Assembly (NCBI GenBank): GCA_965227035.1 | Contig: OZ245724.1 | Span: 2,976,001-3,040,000, forward strand | Direction: 5' to 3' | Length of the DNA: 64,000 bases | Origin: CBDDFQ01 sp965227035 | Lineage (GTDB): Bacteria > Pseudomonadota > Gammaproteobacteria > Burkholderiales > Burkholderiaceae_C | Part shown: positions 33,773-42,222 of the stretch, one piece after another | Layout of the letters: every line of letters begins with the position of its first letter | How positions within the stretch are numbered: position 1 is the first letter of the stretch | Notes under the pieces: generated by a model | Told to the model about the DNA's origin: nothing | Databases searched by the model: none | Seen by the model: the letters and a program-made list of their open reading frames with translations, nothing else | Made by a program: the position numbers and the translations under genes

Positions 33773-34639
33773 ATGAGTCCCTCGAAAGACGCTTCGCAAG
33801 AGACTTCGTCTTTGTTGAAGGTAAAAAATCTCGCGAAGACATTCACTCGCGACGGCTCGCCGTTGAACGTGATCGACGGTCTGTCGATAGACATCGGTGC
33901 AGGCGAGTTCGTGTGCATCGTCGGCCCCTCGGGATGCGGCAAAAGCACGTTTTTGCATATGGTCGGCGGATTCGAATCGATCACGGGTGGCGATCTTTTG
34001 CTGCATGGTCGGCAGATCACCAAGCCGTCGCCCGATCGCGGAATGATGTTCCAGGACTACTCGCTTTATCCGTGGCTCACGGTGCTTGAAAACGTGTGCT
34101 GGCCTCTGGAGATGAAGGGAGTCGCGAAGGACGATCGGCTTGCGCGCGGACGGCAGATTCTCGAGACGGTCAATCTCAAACGGTTCGCAGATTTCTATCC
34201 TGGCCAACTATCAGGTGGGATGAAGCAACGGGTTGCACTGGCGCGATTGTTGGCACTCGACCCTGAAATTCTTCTGATGGACGAGCCCTTCGGTGCGCTC
34301 GACGCGCAAACGCGCGAAGTGCTTCAGGAAGAGCTGCGATCGGTGTGGCTGCGCACGGACGCACGCGAGAACGCTGCAGGAACGACAGGCAACGCGGGCG
34401 GCCAACGCAAGACGGCTTTGTTCGTCACTCACGACATCGACGAAGCCATTTATCTTGGGACTCGCATCGTCGTGCTGTCTGCCTATCCGGGACGCGTGAA
34501 GGCGGACATCCCGATCACCGAAGACGTCGACCGCGGCGTGAACTTCAGAAAGTCGAATGAATACCACCGGATTCGAAACGACGTGTGGGATTTACTTCGC
34601 GAAGAAGTGATCAAGCTCAAGCAGCGGGAGGAAGCGTGA
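33773..34639 (+). CDS. ABC transporter ATP-binding protein, NitT/TauT type
   Basis: 288-residue ATPase. Walker A is GPSGCGKSTFL, the signature LSGGMKQRVALAR, Walker B ILLMDEPFGALD and the switch His is in LFVTHDIDEAIYL. Between Walker B and the switch is an insertion of about 12 residues (NAAGTTGNAGGQR), which is unusual for SsuB/TauB-type ATPases. The start is ATG 33773 or GTG 33767; the latter overlaps the upstream stop. It overlaps the permease gene downstream by 4 bp (GTGA). Confidence 0.92.
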   Translation: MSPSKDASQETSSLLKVKNLAKTFTRDGSPLNVIDGLSIDIGAGEFVCIVGPSGCGKSTFLHMVGGFESITGGDLLLHGRQITKPSPDRGMMFQDYSLYPWLTVLENVCWPLEMKGVAKDDRLARGRQILETVNLKRFADFYPGQLSGGMKQRVALARLLALDPEILLMDEPFGALDAQTREVLQEELRSVWLRTDARENAAGTTGNAGGQRKTALFVTHDIDEAIYLGTRIVVLSAYPGRVKADIPITEDVDRGVNFRKSNEYHRIRNDVWDLLREEVIKLKQREEA

Positions 34640-35412
34640 AGCTGGGCGCGCGTTCGCTTCAAGGCGCGATTATTCCGATCGCTCTGCTAGCCATCTGGCA
34701 ATGGACCGCAACTCGTGGCGTCCTGCCTGAATATCTGGCGTCTCCAGCCACCATCGCGAAATCTATCCGAGAGTTGTTCGAAGACAAGGAATTGCTTCCT
34801 GCGTTCAGGTCGAGCCTGTATCGCGCGTACCTGGGTTTTGCGATTGGCGCCGGAACCGGCTTGCTCGTCGGTCTAGCCGCAGGCGCCTGGAAGCCACTTC
34901 GGCACTTCTTCGATCCACTGGTCGCGTTCCTTTATCCGATCCCCAAAATTGCCTTCCTGCCGGTGTTCCTGCTGTTGTTCGGGCTCGGCCACGCGCTCAT
35001 AGTCGCGATCATTTCGTTCTCGGTTTTCTTTCCTGTATTTCTATCGTCCAGGCATGCGGTTCTTTCGGTGAATCCTCTTTTCATCTGGACCGCGAAGAAC
35101 ATGGGTGCGCCCCAGCACATCATCTTTTTCCGAGTGTTGTTGCCGGCGATTGCACCGCAGGCATTCACTGGATTGCGGGTTGGCCTTTCGATGGCGTTCG
35201 TGCTCTTGTTCGCATCCGAATTGATCAGCGCACAGGGCGGCCTGGGATCGCTCATCTCGCACGGGGAAGAGGCGGCGCGATACGACATCATGCTGGCTGG
35301 CATCTTCTGTTTTGCAATCGCAGGTTTCATATCCGATCGAATCCTGATGGCGGTTCGCACCCGCGTTCTTCGCGGACAAAGCGTGGGGACGCTGGAGGCG
35401 ATGCAACCATGA
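34636..35412 (+). CDS. ABC transporter permease, NitT/TauT type (first of two)
   Basis: 258-residue inner-membrane permease with about six hydrophobic segments and the family block NMGAPQHIIFFRVLLPAIAP (EAA loop). It starts with GTG at 34636, overlapping the ATPase stop, with GGGAGGAAG immediately upstream, which settles the start. Having two non-identical permeases after one ATPase suggests a heterodimeric channel. Confidence 0.92.
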   Translation: MKLGARSLQGAIIPIALLAIWQWTATRGVLPEYLASPATIAKSIRELFEDKELLPAFRSSLYRAYLGFAIGAGTGLLVGLAAGAWKPLRHFFDPLVAFLYPIPKIAFLPVFLLLFGLGHALIVAIISFSVFFPVFLSSRHAVLSVNPLFIWTAKNMGAPQHIIFFRVLLPAIAPQAFTGLRVGLSMAFVLLFASELISAQGGLGSLISHGEEAARYDIMLAGIFCFAIAGFISDRILMAVRTRVLRGQSVGTLEAMQP

Positions 35413-36179
35413 ACACCGCGGTCCGATTCTTACGCCAGTGGTATTCGATTCCGTTGCTGCTACTTGTCTGGCAGGTCGAGGTGAGCAGTGGCCTGGTCAC
35501 CTCGCGACTGTTGCCGGATTTAACGACGGTGGTCGGTGCATTCAAGACAGACCTGTTGAATGGTGTGCTTATCAAGCAGGCTGGGGTCACCATGGGTCGA
35601 TCGCTCGCCGGCTTCGCACTCGCCGTTGTCGTCGGCGTACCGCTTGCCGCCGGAATGGCGCGGTCCCCGCTGTTCTCGAGGCTGGTCGAGCCCACTTTCT
35701 TCGTGGGCTATCCGATTCCGAAGATCGCGCTCTTTCCGATATTCACCTTCATCTTCGGCTTGGGAACGCCTTCGAAAATTGCGTTCACGTTTCTCGAATG
35801 TCTCTACCCGATCGTCATCACGACTTATCTCGGGATTCGCAGCATCCAGGCGAACTGGATATGGACTGCGCAGAACGCAGGTGCAAGTCGCTCCCAAATC
35901 TTCAAACGCGTACTGATTCCCGCATCGTTGCCCAGCATCGTCTCCGGCATGCGTATCGCCTTGCCGATCGCAATCACCATCGTCGTCGTCACCGAGATGA
36001 TCGGGGACAGCGCGGGCCTGGGTTACTACATCACCAGTTTCAGCACCCGCTTCAGATACGCCAATGTCTACGCAGGCATCCTGACTATCGGCATCTGCGG
36101 ATTTTTCCTCGACTACCTCATCGTTCTTGCACGCAGAAAGTTCGTGTATTGGGAACGCGGCGAAACCAACGGCTCTTGA
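35409..36179 (+). CDS. ABC transporter permease, NitT/TauT type (second of two)
   Basis: 256-residue permease, with the EAA-type loop NAGASRSQIFKRVLIPASLP and the neighbouring GMRIALPIAITIVVVTEMIG. It is clearly related to, but not a recent copy of, the previous permease, which it overlaps by 4 bp (ATGA). The pair with one ATPase and one binding protein completes an importer. The class II aldolase gene starts 33 bp downstream, which probably extends the operon into enzyme genes. Confidence 0.92.
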   Translation: MNTAVRFLRQWYSIPLLLLVWQVEVSSGLVTSRLLPDLTTVVGAFKTDLLNGVLIKQAGVTMGRSLAGFALAVVVGVPLAAGMARSPLFSRLVEPTFFVGYPIPKIALFPIFTFIFGLGTPSKIAFTFLECLYPIVITTYLGIRSIQANWIWTAQNAGASRSQIFKRVLIPASLPSIVSGMRIALPIAITIVVVTEMIGDSAGLGYYITSFSTRFRYANVYAGILTIGICGFFLDYLIVLARRKFVYWERGETNGS

Positions 36180-36212
36180 TCCAAGCAGCGAAAACATATC
36201 AGGAAGACAAAC

Positions 36213-36965
36213 ATGACCACCACTGAAATTTCCACATCCTCCACGCTAGATCAGTCGCTGGTTCAGCTTGCAAAGGCGTGCCGCATTCTCGAAATGGAAG
36301 GGCACGGCGATCTCTCGCTCGGCCATCTTTCGCTTCGCGATCCCGATGGTCGCGGGTTCTGGATGAAGCGCAATCGGATCGGACTTGGCGAAGTTCTGGG
36401 CCCGGACGATTTCGTGCTCGTCGATATGGATGGAAACAAGATCGCGGGATCCGGCGGACGTCATTCCGAATGGCCGATTCACTCGGAAATCTTTCGCCTT
36501 CGGCCGGACATCATGGTGGTTGCGCACACCCACCCCTTCTACAGCTGCGTGCTATCCGCCTCATCGGAGCCGCTATTGCCTTTCACGGTAGATGCCGACT
36601 ACTTCATGGAAGTACCGCGTCATGAAGATGAAGTTGCGCTGGTCACCAAGAAGGACGAGGGTTTAGCACTCGCTAAAACCATGGGCAGCAACTTTGCGGT
36701 TCTGATGGGCAATCACGGAATTTCGTTTTGCGGAACTTCCATCGAGCACGCAGCGTGCCTGGGCGTGTTTCTCGAGAAGGCGGCAAAGGCCCACGTGGTT
36801 GGGCACGGCGCAGGATTCAAGACTTCGATGCCCACGTCCGCCGTACGCGCCACCCGTCACTCGCAGGTAATGACCCCGATTCACGTCGAGCACTCGTGGA
36901 ATTACCTGATCCGCAAACTCGAGACACTCGCCGAAAGAAACGGATCGCCGGTCGTATTCGGTTGA
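36213..36965 (+). CDS. Class II aldolase/adducin-family protein
   Basis: 250 residues. The metal-binding His residues of the family appear as VAHTHPFYSCVL (two His) and NHGISFCG further on; the N-terminal LEMEGHGDLSLGHLSLRDP matches the usual GNxS-type region with changes. The family has aldolases (fuculose phosphate), epimerases and aromatic decarboxylases such as 3,4-dihydroxyphthalate decarboxylase. Being next to a Rieske oxygenase and an organic-acid importer, an aromatic decarboxylase or lyase role is plausible but not shown. It has an AGGAAG ribosome-binding site. Confidence 0.87.
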   Translation: MTTTEISTSSTLDQSLVQLAKACRILEMEGHGDLSLGHLSLRDPDGRGFWMKRNRIGLGEVLGPDDFVLVDMDGNKIAGSGGRHSEWPIHSEIFRLRPDIMVVAHTHPFYSCVLSASSEPLLPFTVDADYFMEVPRHEDEVALVTKKDEGLALAKTMGSNFAVLMGNHGISFCGTSIEHAACLGVFLEKAAKAHVVGHGAGFKTSMPTSAVRATRHSQVMTPIHVEHSWNYLIRKLETLAERNGSPVVFG

Positions 36966-37015
36966 ATTCGACTCGGCCAACGGAACGAATCTGGAACCCA
37001 AAAATTGGAGCTCCC

Positions 37016-38260
37016 ATGAGCAGCAGTAACGACTCGCAAAGCACATCGACGCAGGGCTCGTCGGCTCGCATCGGTCCCAAAGAATTTCAGCGAACGGGAC
37101 CCGATACGCTGGCGGGAAAATATATGCGAAGCTTTTGGCACCCGGTGTTTCACACGGACGATCTGAAGCCGGGCAAGGCCAAGCCGATCAAGATCATGGG
37201 TGTTCAGTACACGCTCTATCGCGGAGAGAACGGCACCCCTCACCTGACCCAGTTCCGCTGTCCGCATCGCGGCACGCAACTCTCGGTCGGCTGGGTCGAA
37301 GGCGACAGCATTCGATGCCGATATCACGGATGGAAATATGCGTCGGACGGCGCCTGCGAGGCGCAACCTGCCGAGCCGAAACCGTTCTGCGAGATGGTCA
37401 AGCTCAGAACTTATCCATGCCGCGATTACCTCGGCTTCGTATTTGCGTACCTCGGCGAGGGCGCCCCCCCCGAAATGCCGCGCTATCCGCATTTCGAGAA
37501 TTTCGAAGGCGTTCTTGATCACGACAGCGTTTTGCGCGGATGCAATTACTTCAACGACATGGACAATGGAGGCGATCACGCGCACTCCGGGTTCGCGCAT
37601 CGCAACAACCCGGGTGCGTTCGATGGATTCGCCGAATGCCCGACCATGGACGCCGAGGAAAGCGAATGGGGAATCACCATCTTCAGCCGCTTCACGAAGG
37701 ACACTCGCGTCTCGCAGTTCGGCATGCCCAACATGATGTATTTCAAGGGCCAGCCCAGCGATCCGGGTGTTGCTATCTACCGGGAGCTGTTGTCCTGGTG
37801 GGTGCCGATCGACGACGAGAGCCATATGCTCTTTCTGGTGGCTCGCGTGGAAGTCGCAGGCGATAAAGCTCGTGAATACATGGAGCGCCGAGCGCAACGC
37901 CGCGCTGCCGCCGCAGCATCCGGGGACGGCATGGCCATCGCGCATCGCGTGCTGCGCGGCGAAATAGAGCTGGAGGATGTCGATCCGGCTACCTGCAACC
38001 TTTTGCACGTCCAGGATCATGTAGTTCAGGTCGGACAGGGAGTCATGGCCAATTACGACGAAGAAATTCTCGGTCGCTCCGATAGCGTCATAGTCCTGCG
38101 CCGCCGGCTATGGTCGCGTGAACTGAAAGCGCTTCAGACCGGAGCACCGCTACGCGACTGGAAGTTCGAACTCGACAAGCTCACCATTTCACGCGGTGCC
38201 ATGGAGAAGGTCTACGAAGATCAGCGCAAGCTTCGAGTCGACGAGACTTTGGACTCCTGA
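37016..38260 (+). CDS. Rieske non-heme iron oxygenase alpha subunit (phthalate dioxygenase-like)
   Basis: 414 residues. The Rieske [2Fe-2S] site has CPHRGTQL and CRYHGW about 17 residues apart. The mononuclear iron site is visible in NDMDNGGDHAHSGFAH, which has the Asp and two His of the family. The length fits the homo-oligomeric phthalate 4,5-dioxygenase/demethylase branch, which needs a separate reductase; none is present in the window. I chose the ATG at 37016, 50 bp after the aldolase-family gene. The upstream open frame overlaps that gene and lacks any family similarity. It is probably the ring-attacking or O-demethylating enzyme of the region. Confidence 0.9.
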   Translation: MSSSNDSQSTSTQGSSARIGPKEFQRTGPDTLAGKYMRSFWHPVFHTDDLKPGKAKPIKIMGVQYTLYRGENGTPHLTQFRCPHRGTQLSVGWVEGDSIRCRYHGWKYASDGACEAQPAEPKPFCEMVKLRTYPCRDYLGFVFAYLGEGAPPEMPRYPHFENFEGVLDHDSVLRGCNYFNDMDNGGDHAHSGFAHRNNPGAFDGFAECPTMDAEESEWGITIFSRFTKDTRVSQFGMPNMMYFKGQPSDPGVAIYRELLSWWVPIDDESHMLFLVARVEVAGDKAREYMERRAQRRAAAAASGDGMAIAHRVLRGEIELEDVDPATCNLLHVQDHVVQVGQGVMANYDEEILGRSDSVIVLRRRLWSRELKALQTGAPLRDWKFELDKLTISRGAMEKVYEDQRKLRVDETLDS

Positions 38261-38330
38261 TTCACGCCGACGAACTCCACACTTAGCCGAATCGCGTCAG
38301 GCGGGTTTTGGATGGGCCGGAATGGTCCGT

Positions 38331-38356
38331 CTTGAAATCGCCATAAAAGCCCGTAT
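38331..38356 (+). promoter_or_regulatory. Sigma32-type heat-shock promoter of groESL
   Basis: CTTGAAA at 38331 and CCCGTAT at 38350 match the -35 and -10 of sigma32 promoters with a 12-bp spacer. It stands directly before the CIRCE element, so both heat-shock sigma control and HrcA repression can act here. Confidence 0.65.
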
Positions 38357-38358
38357 CA

Positions 38359-38385
38359 TTAGCACTCGATGGTTTTGAGTGCTAA
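38359..38385. promoter_or_regulatory. CIRCE element (HrcA operator)
   Basis: TTAGCACTC-N9-GAGTGCTAA is a perfect match to the CIRCE consensus. It lies 131 bp before groES. Binding of HrcA here represses groESL in unstressed cells. Confidence 0.97.
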
Positions 38386-38443
38386 CAGCACCGTTCTCCC
38401 AGGTACGTGCGCTACGCATCTCGATTCCTCGCCTCATGTTAAC

Positions 38444-38479
38444 GAGTGCTGACTTCGCCATCTCAGGCTATCGGCACTC
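38444..38479. repeat. Second inverted repeat in the groES leader, CIRCE-like half-sites
   Basis: GAGTGCTGA (38444-38452) and TCGGCACTC (38471-38479) are complementary at 8 of 9 positions, with an 18-bp spacer. The half-sites resemble CIRCE half-sites in reversed order. It is either an mRNA leader hairpin or a degenerate HrcA contact. Confidence 0.45.
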
Positions 38480-38515
38480 TTTGATGTCCAAACCAATTGC
38501 AAATCAGGAGATGCA

Positions 38516-38809
38516 ATGAAACTTCGTCCTCTGCACGATCGCGTGATCGTCAAACGCTCGGAACAAGAAACCAAGACCGCTTCCGGCATTTTTATTCCCG
38601 ACAGTGCTGGCGAAAAGCCAGATCAGGGTGAAGTTCTGGCCGTCGGCCCGGGCAAGAAGAACGACAAGGGCGAAATGATGGCCCTGAATGTCAAGGTCGG
38701 CGACCGCGTTCTCTTCGGCAAGTACAGCGGCCAGACCGTCAAGGTCGATGGCGATGAGCTGCTTGTCATGAAGGAAGACGACCTGTTCGCAGTCGTCGAA
38801 TCCAAATAA
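38516..38809 (+). CDS. groES: Co-chaperonin GroES
   Basis: 97 residues, standard length. It caps the GroEL ring during folding. The sequence is typical throughout: MKLRPLHDRVIVKR, the mobile loop region ETKTASGIFIPDSAGEKPDQ and the C-terminal LLVMKEDDLFAVVE. It has a CAGGAGATGCA ribosome-binding site. Control elements are the sigma32-like promoter and CIRCE upstream. groEL follows after 81 bp. Confidence 0.98.
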   Translation: MKLRPLHDRVIVKRSEQETKTASGIFIPDSAGEKPDQGEVLAVGPGKKNDKGEMMALNVKVGDRVLFGKYSGQTVKVDGDELLVMKEDDLFAVVESK

Positions 38810-38890
38810 TTTGTTTGCGGCAAAGACCGGTCGGCGCGTTCAGCGTGACCGCTCTTTCCCCAACTGACTAATCCAAATCGGAGAATAAAC

Positions 38891-40531
38891 ATGGCAGCAA
38901 AAGACGTAGTTTTCGGCGGCGAAGCCCGCGCGCGCATGGTCGAGGGTGTGAACATCCTGGCTAACGCAGTCAAAGTTACCCTCGGCCCCAAGGGCCGTAA
39001 CGTGGTTCTCGAACGCTCGTTCGGCGCCCCCACGGTGACCAAGGACGGCGTGTCCGTCGCAAAAGAAATCGAACTCAAGGACAAGCTTCAGAACATGGGC
39101 GCACAGCTCGTGAAAGAAGTGGCTTCCAAGACTTCCGACAACGCTGGTGACGGCACCACCACTGCAACCGTGCTGGCTCAAGCGATCGTTCGCGAAGGCT
39201 CCAAGTACGTTGCAGCCGGTCTGAACCCGATGGATCTGAAGCGCGGTATCGACAAGGCAGTTTTTGCCCTGACCGAAGAGCTGAAGAAGGCTTCGCGCAC
39301 CACCACCACTTCCAAGGAAATCGCTCAAGTCGGCTCGATCTCGGCCAACTCCGACGAATCCATCGGCAAGATCATTGCTGACGCAATGGACAAAGTCGGC
39401 AAGGAAGGCGTGATCACCGTTGAAGACGGCAAGTCGCTCAACAACGAACTCGAAGTCGTCGAAGGCATGCAATTCGACCGCGGCTACCTGTCGCCCTACT
39501 TCATCAACAACCCCGAAAAGCAATCCGCGATTCTGGACAACCCCTTCGTTCTGCTCTTCGACAAGAAGATCAGCAACATCCGTGACCTGCTTCCCACGCT
39601 GGAACAAGTCGCTAAGGCTGGCCGTCCCCTGCTGATCATTGCCGAAGAAGTCGAAGGCGAAGCCCTGGCCACTCTGGTCGTGAACACGATCCGCGGCATC
39701 CTCAAGGTCGTGGCAGTCAAGGCTCCTGGCTTCGGCGATCGTCGCAAGGCCATGCTCGAAGACATCTCGATCCTCACCGGTGGCAAGGTCATCGCCGAAG
39801 AAGTCGGTCTGACCCTCGAGAAGGTCACCCTGGCTGACCTCGGCCAAGCCAAGCGCGTGGAAGTGGGCAAGGAAAACACCATCATCATCGACGGAGCCGG
39901 TGCTGCTGGCGACATCGAAGCACGCGTCAAGCAAGTCCGCATTCAAATCGAAGAAGCGACTTCCGACTACGACCGTGAAAAGCTGCAAGAACGCGTTGCC
40001 AAGCTGGCAGGCGGCGTTGCAGTGATCAAGGTCGGCGCTGCTACCGAAGTCGAAATGAAGGAAAAGAAGGCACGTGTCGAAGACGCATTGCACGCAACCC
40101 GCGCTGCAGTTGAAGAAGGCATCGTGGCTGGCGGTGGTGTTGCATTGCTCCGCGCAAAGCAGGCTGCCGGCAACATCAAGGGCGACAACGCTGAACAAGA
40201 TGCCGGTATCAAGCTGGTCCTGAAGGCGATCGAAGCGCCCCTGCGCGAAATCGTGTTCAACGCCGGTGGCGAGCCGAGCGTGGTGGTCAACAAGGTGTTG
40301 GAAGGCAAAGGCAACTTTGGCTTCAACGCTGCGAACGACACCTACGGCGACATGATCGAAATGGGCATTCTGGATCCGACGAAGGTCACGCGTACTGCAC
40401 TGCAGAACGCGGCTTCGGTTGCATCCCTGCTGCTCACGACCGAGTGCATGATTGCCGAAGCACCGAAGGAAGATGCAGCCCCCGCAATGGGCGGTGGCGG
40501 CATGGGTGGAATGGGCGACATGGGCATGTAA
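38891..40531 (+). CDS. groL: Chaperonin GroEL
   Basis: 546 residues. The ATP-dependent folding chaperonin. Characteristic blocks are GPKGRNVVLERSFGAP, the ATPase motif NAGDGTTTATVLAQ, the signature AAVEEGIVAGGGVALL and the GGM-repeat tail (MGGGGMGGMGDMGM). Codon use is more biased than in neighbours, as expected for a highly expressed gene. GGAGAATAAAC precedes the start. A strong bidirectional terminator follows the stop. Confidence 0.99.
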   Translation: MAAKDVVFGGEARARMVEGVNILANAVKVTLGPKGRNVVLERSFGAPTVTKDGVSVAKEIELKDKLQNMGAQLVKEVASKTSDNAGDGTTTATVLAQAIVREGSKYVAAGLNPMDLKRGIDKAVFALTEELKKASRTTTTSKEIAQVGSISANSDESIGKIIADAMDKVGKEGVITVEDGKSLNNELEVVEGMQFDRGYLSPYFINNPEKQSAILDNPFVLLFDKKISNIRDLLPTLEQVAKAGRPLLIIAEEVEGEALATLVVNTIRGILKVVAVKAPGFGDRRKAMLEDISILTGGKVIAEEVGLTLEKVTLADLGQAKRVEVGKENTIIIDGAGAAGDIEARVKQVRIQIEEATSDYDREKLQERVAKLAGGVAVIKVGAATEVEMKEKKARVEDALHATRAAVEEGIVAGGGVALLRAKQAAGNIKGDNAEQDAGIKLVLKAIEAPLREIVFNAGGEPSVVVNKVLEGKGNFGFNAANDTYGDMIEMGILDPTKVTRTALQNAASVASLLLTTECMIAEAPKEDAAPAMGGGGMGGMGDMGM

Positions 40532-40552
40532 TTGCCACTGTCCTCCGGACGC

Positions 40553-40584
40553 AAAAAAAGGGTTGCTTCGGCAACCCTTTTTTT
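40553..40584. terminator. Bidirectional Rho-independent terminator between groEL and pgi
   Basis: GGGTTGC-TTCG-GCAACCC stem-loop flanked by seven A on the left and seven T on the right. It serves groEL on the plus strand and pgi on the minus strand. Confidence 0.95.
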
Positions 40585-40634
40585 ATGCTCGTCGATATTC
40601 GTGAATCGGGAAAGTCGCGAATCGCGAAGACCGA

Positions 40635-42197
40635 TCAGGCCTTCAACCGATAGATCAATCCTGCGGTCGACCCATCGATATCGCCCAACGCAAGCTGGTG
40701 GCTTTTCGCGGTCGATACCAGCGGCTCGATCGCTTTCGCGAGCACTTTGCCAAGCTCGACACCGAACTGATCGAAGCTGTTGATACCCCACACCGATCCA
40801 CTCACGAACACCCGGTGTTCGTAAAGACCGATCAGAGCGCCGAATGATTTAGGAGTGAGCTGATCGAGCAACAGGAACGTGCTCGGTCGATTCCCCGGGA
40901 AATGTTTGTGACCGCCGGCATCTGCCTTCCCGATCATGAATGCCTGCGCCTGCGCCAGGGCGTTGGAAAGCAGCTTTTCGTGATGCCCTGCAAGCTGGTG
41001 GCTAGGCGTGCGTACCGCGACGAACTCCACTGGAATAGTGTCGGTGCCCTGATGCAGCATCTGGAAGAACGCATGCTGACCGTTGGTGCCAGGCTCGCCC
41101 CAGATGACCGGCGATGTTCCGTAGGGCAGCTCTGCGCCATCGGTGTCGACTCGCTTGCCGTTGCTCTCCATTTCCAGCTGCTGAAGATAAGCAGGCAGAC
41201 GACGCAAGGCATCGTGATACGGCGCGACGCTGCGGCTGGTGAACTCGAAAAAGTTGCGATACCAGACGTCCAGCAATCCGAGTCGTATCGGAAGATTTTT
41301 CTCGATCGGCGCGCTGCGGAAATGCTCATCCATCTCGTGAGCACCGGCAAGAAATTCTCGAAATCCCACGGAGCCGATGGCGATGGCGACCGGCAGTCCA
41401 ATTGCAGACCACATCGAGTAACGACCACCCACCCAATCCCAAAATCCGAAAGTGCGCGAGATGCCAAACTCTTTCGCGCCCGTCACGTTGGAGGTGAGCG
41501 CGGCGAAATGGCGCGCAATGTCGGTTCCGCCGTTCGATTCGAACCAGTTCTTCGCGGAGTTCGCGTTGGTCATCGTTTCGATGGTGGTGAAGGTCTTGGA
41601 CGCAATCAGGAATAGCGTGTGTTTCGGGTCGAGCTTGGCCAGCTTCGATGCGAGCTCGTGCCCATCGACGTTCGAGACGAAATGAAATCGTTTGCTCTTG
41701 ATGACGAACTCGTCGAGCGCGAGAGTCGTCATTTGAGGGCCGAGGTCGGATCCGCCGATTCCGATGTTCACCACGTCGGTTATTTCGTCGTCAGCACGAA
41801 CTTCTTCGGCGAACGCGAGCATCGCAGAGAGCGTTTCGTGTACCTGCGCGTGTTCTGCTTCAAGACCTTTCGGTGGCGCATCCGCTGGCGTTCGGAGCAG
41901 AAAATGCATGACTGCACGCTGCTCGGTCGAGTTGATTTTCTCTCCGGCGAACATCGAGTCGCGATGCTCTTCCACACCACATTGCCGCGCCAGATCGAAC
42001 AAGGCCGATTGAGTTTCGTTGTCGATCAGATTCTTCGAAAGATCGGCGAACAACTCCGGTGCTTCCTGGCTGAATTGCTCGAAGCGCTTGCTATCGTTCG
42101 CAAAAGCCGATCGAAGATTGAAGTCCTTCGCCCGCTCTTCGAACAGTGTCCTGAGTTGATTCCATGCCGGCGTTTTGTCGCATCGTGTTCGAGTCAT
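40635..42197 (-). CDS. pgi: Glucose-6-phosphate isomerase
   Basis: 520 residues. It interconverts glucose 6-phosphate and fructose 6-phosphate. Family signatures are visible: VGGRYSMWSAIGLP near residue 255, GEPGTNGQHAFFQMLHQGT near 360 with the catalytic Glu and His, and GLYEHRVFVSGSVWGINSFDQ near the C-terminus. I chose the ATG at 42197; a TTG precedes it. It is 25 bp downstream of tal, so the two are probably co-transcribed. Confidence 0.97.
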   Translation of the reverse strand: MTRTRCDKTPAWNQLRTLFEERAKDFNLRSAFANDSKRFEQFSQEAPELFADLSKNLIDNETQSALFDLARQCGVEEHRDSMFAGEKINSTEQRAVMHFLLRTPADAPPKGLEAEHAQVHETLSAMLAFAEEVRADDEITDVVNIGIGGSDLGPQMTTLALDEFVIKSKRFHFVSNVDGHELASKLAKLDPKHTLFLIASKTFTTIETMTNANSAKNWFESNGGTDIARHFAALTSNVTGAKEFGISRTFGFWDWVGGRYSMWSAIGLPVAIAIGSVGFREFLAGAHEMDEHFRSAPIEKNLPIRLGLLDVWYRNFFEFTSRSVAPYHDALRRLPAYLQQLEMESNGKRVDTDGAELPYGTSPVIWGEPGTNGQHAFFQMLHQGTDTIPVEFVAVRTPSHQLAGHHEKLLSNALAQAQAFMIGKADAGGHKHFPGNRPSTFLLLDQLTPKSFGALIGLYEHRVFVSGSVWGINSFDQFGVELGKVLAKAIEPLVSTAKSHQLALGDIDGSTAGLIYRLKA

Positions 42198-42222
42198 CAA
42201 GCGCTTTCTTTTTGTTCTTCTG

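Noticed and set aside
32793..36179. Naming the second importer as a taurine or sulfonate transporter (Tau/Ssu)
   Set aside because: The family is broad; no desulfonating enzyme such as TauD or SsuD is linked, so only the transporter type is stated.
38840..40198. A 452-codon open frame on the minus strand opposite groEL
   Set aside because: It is the shadow of the highly biased groEL codon use; it has no family features or ribosome-binding site.
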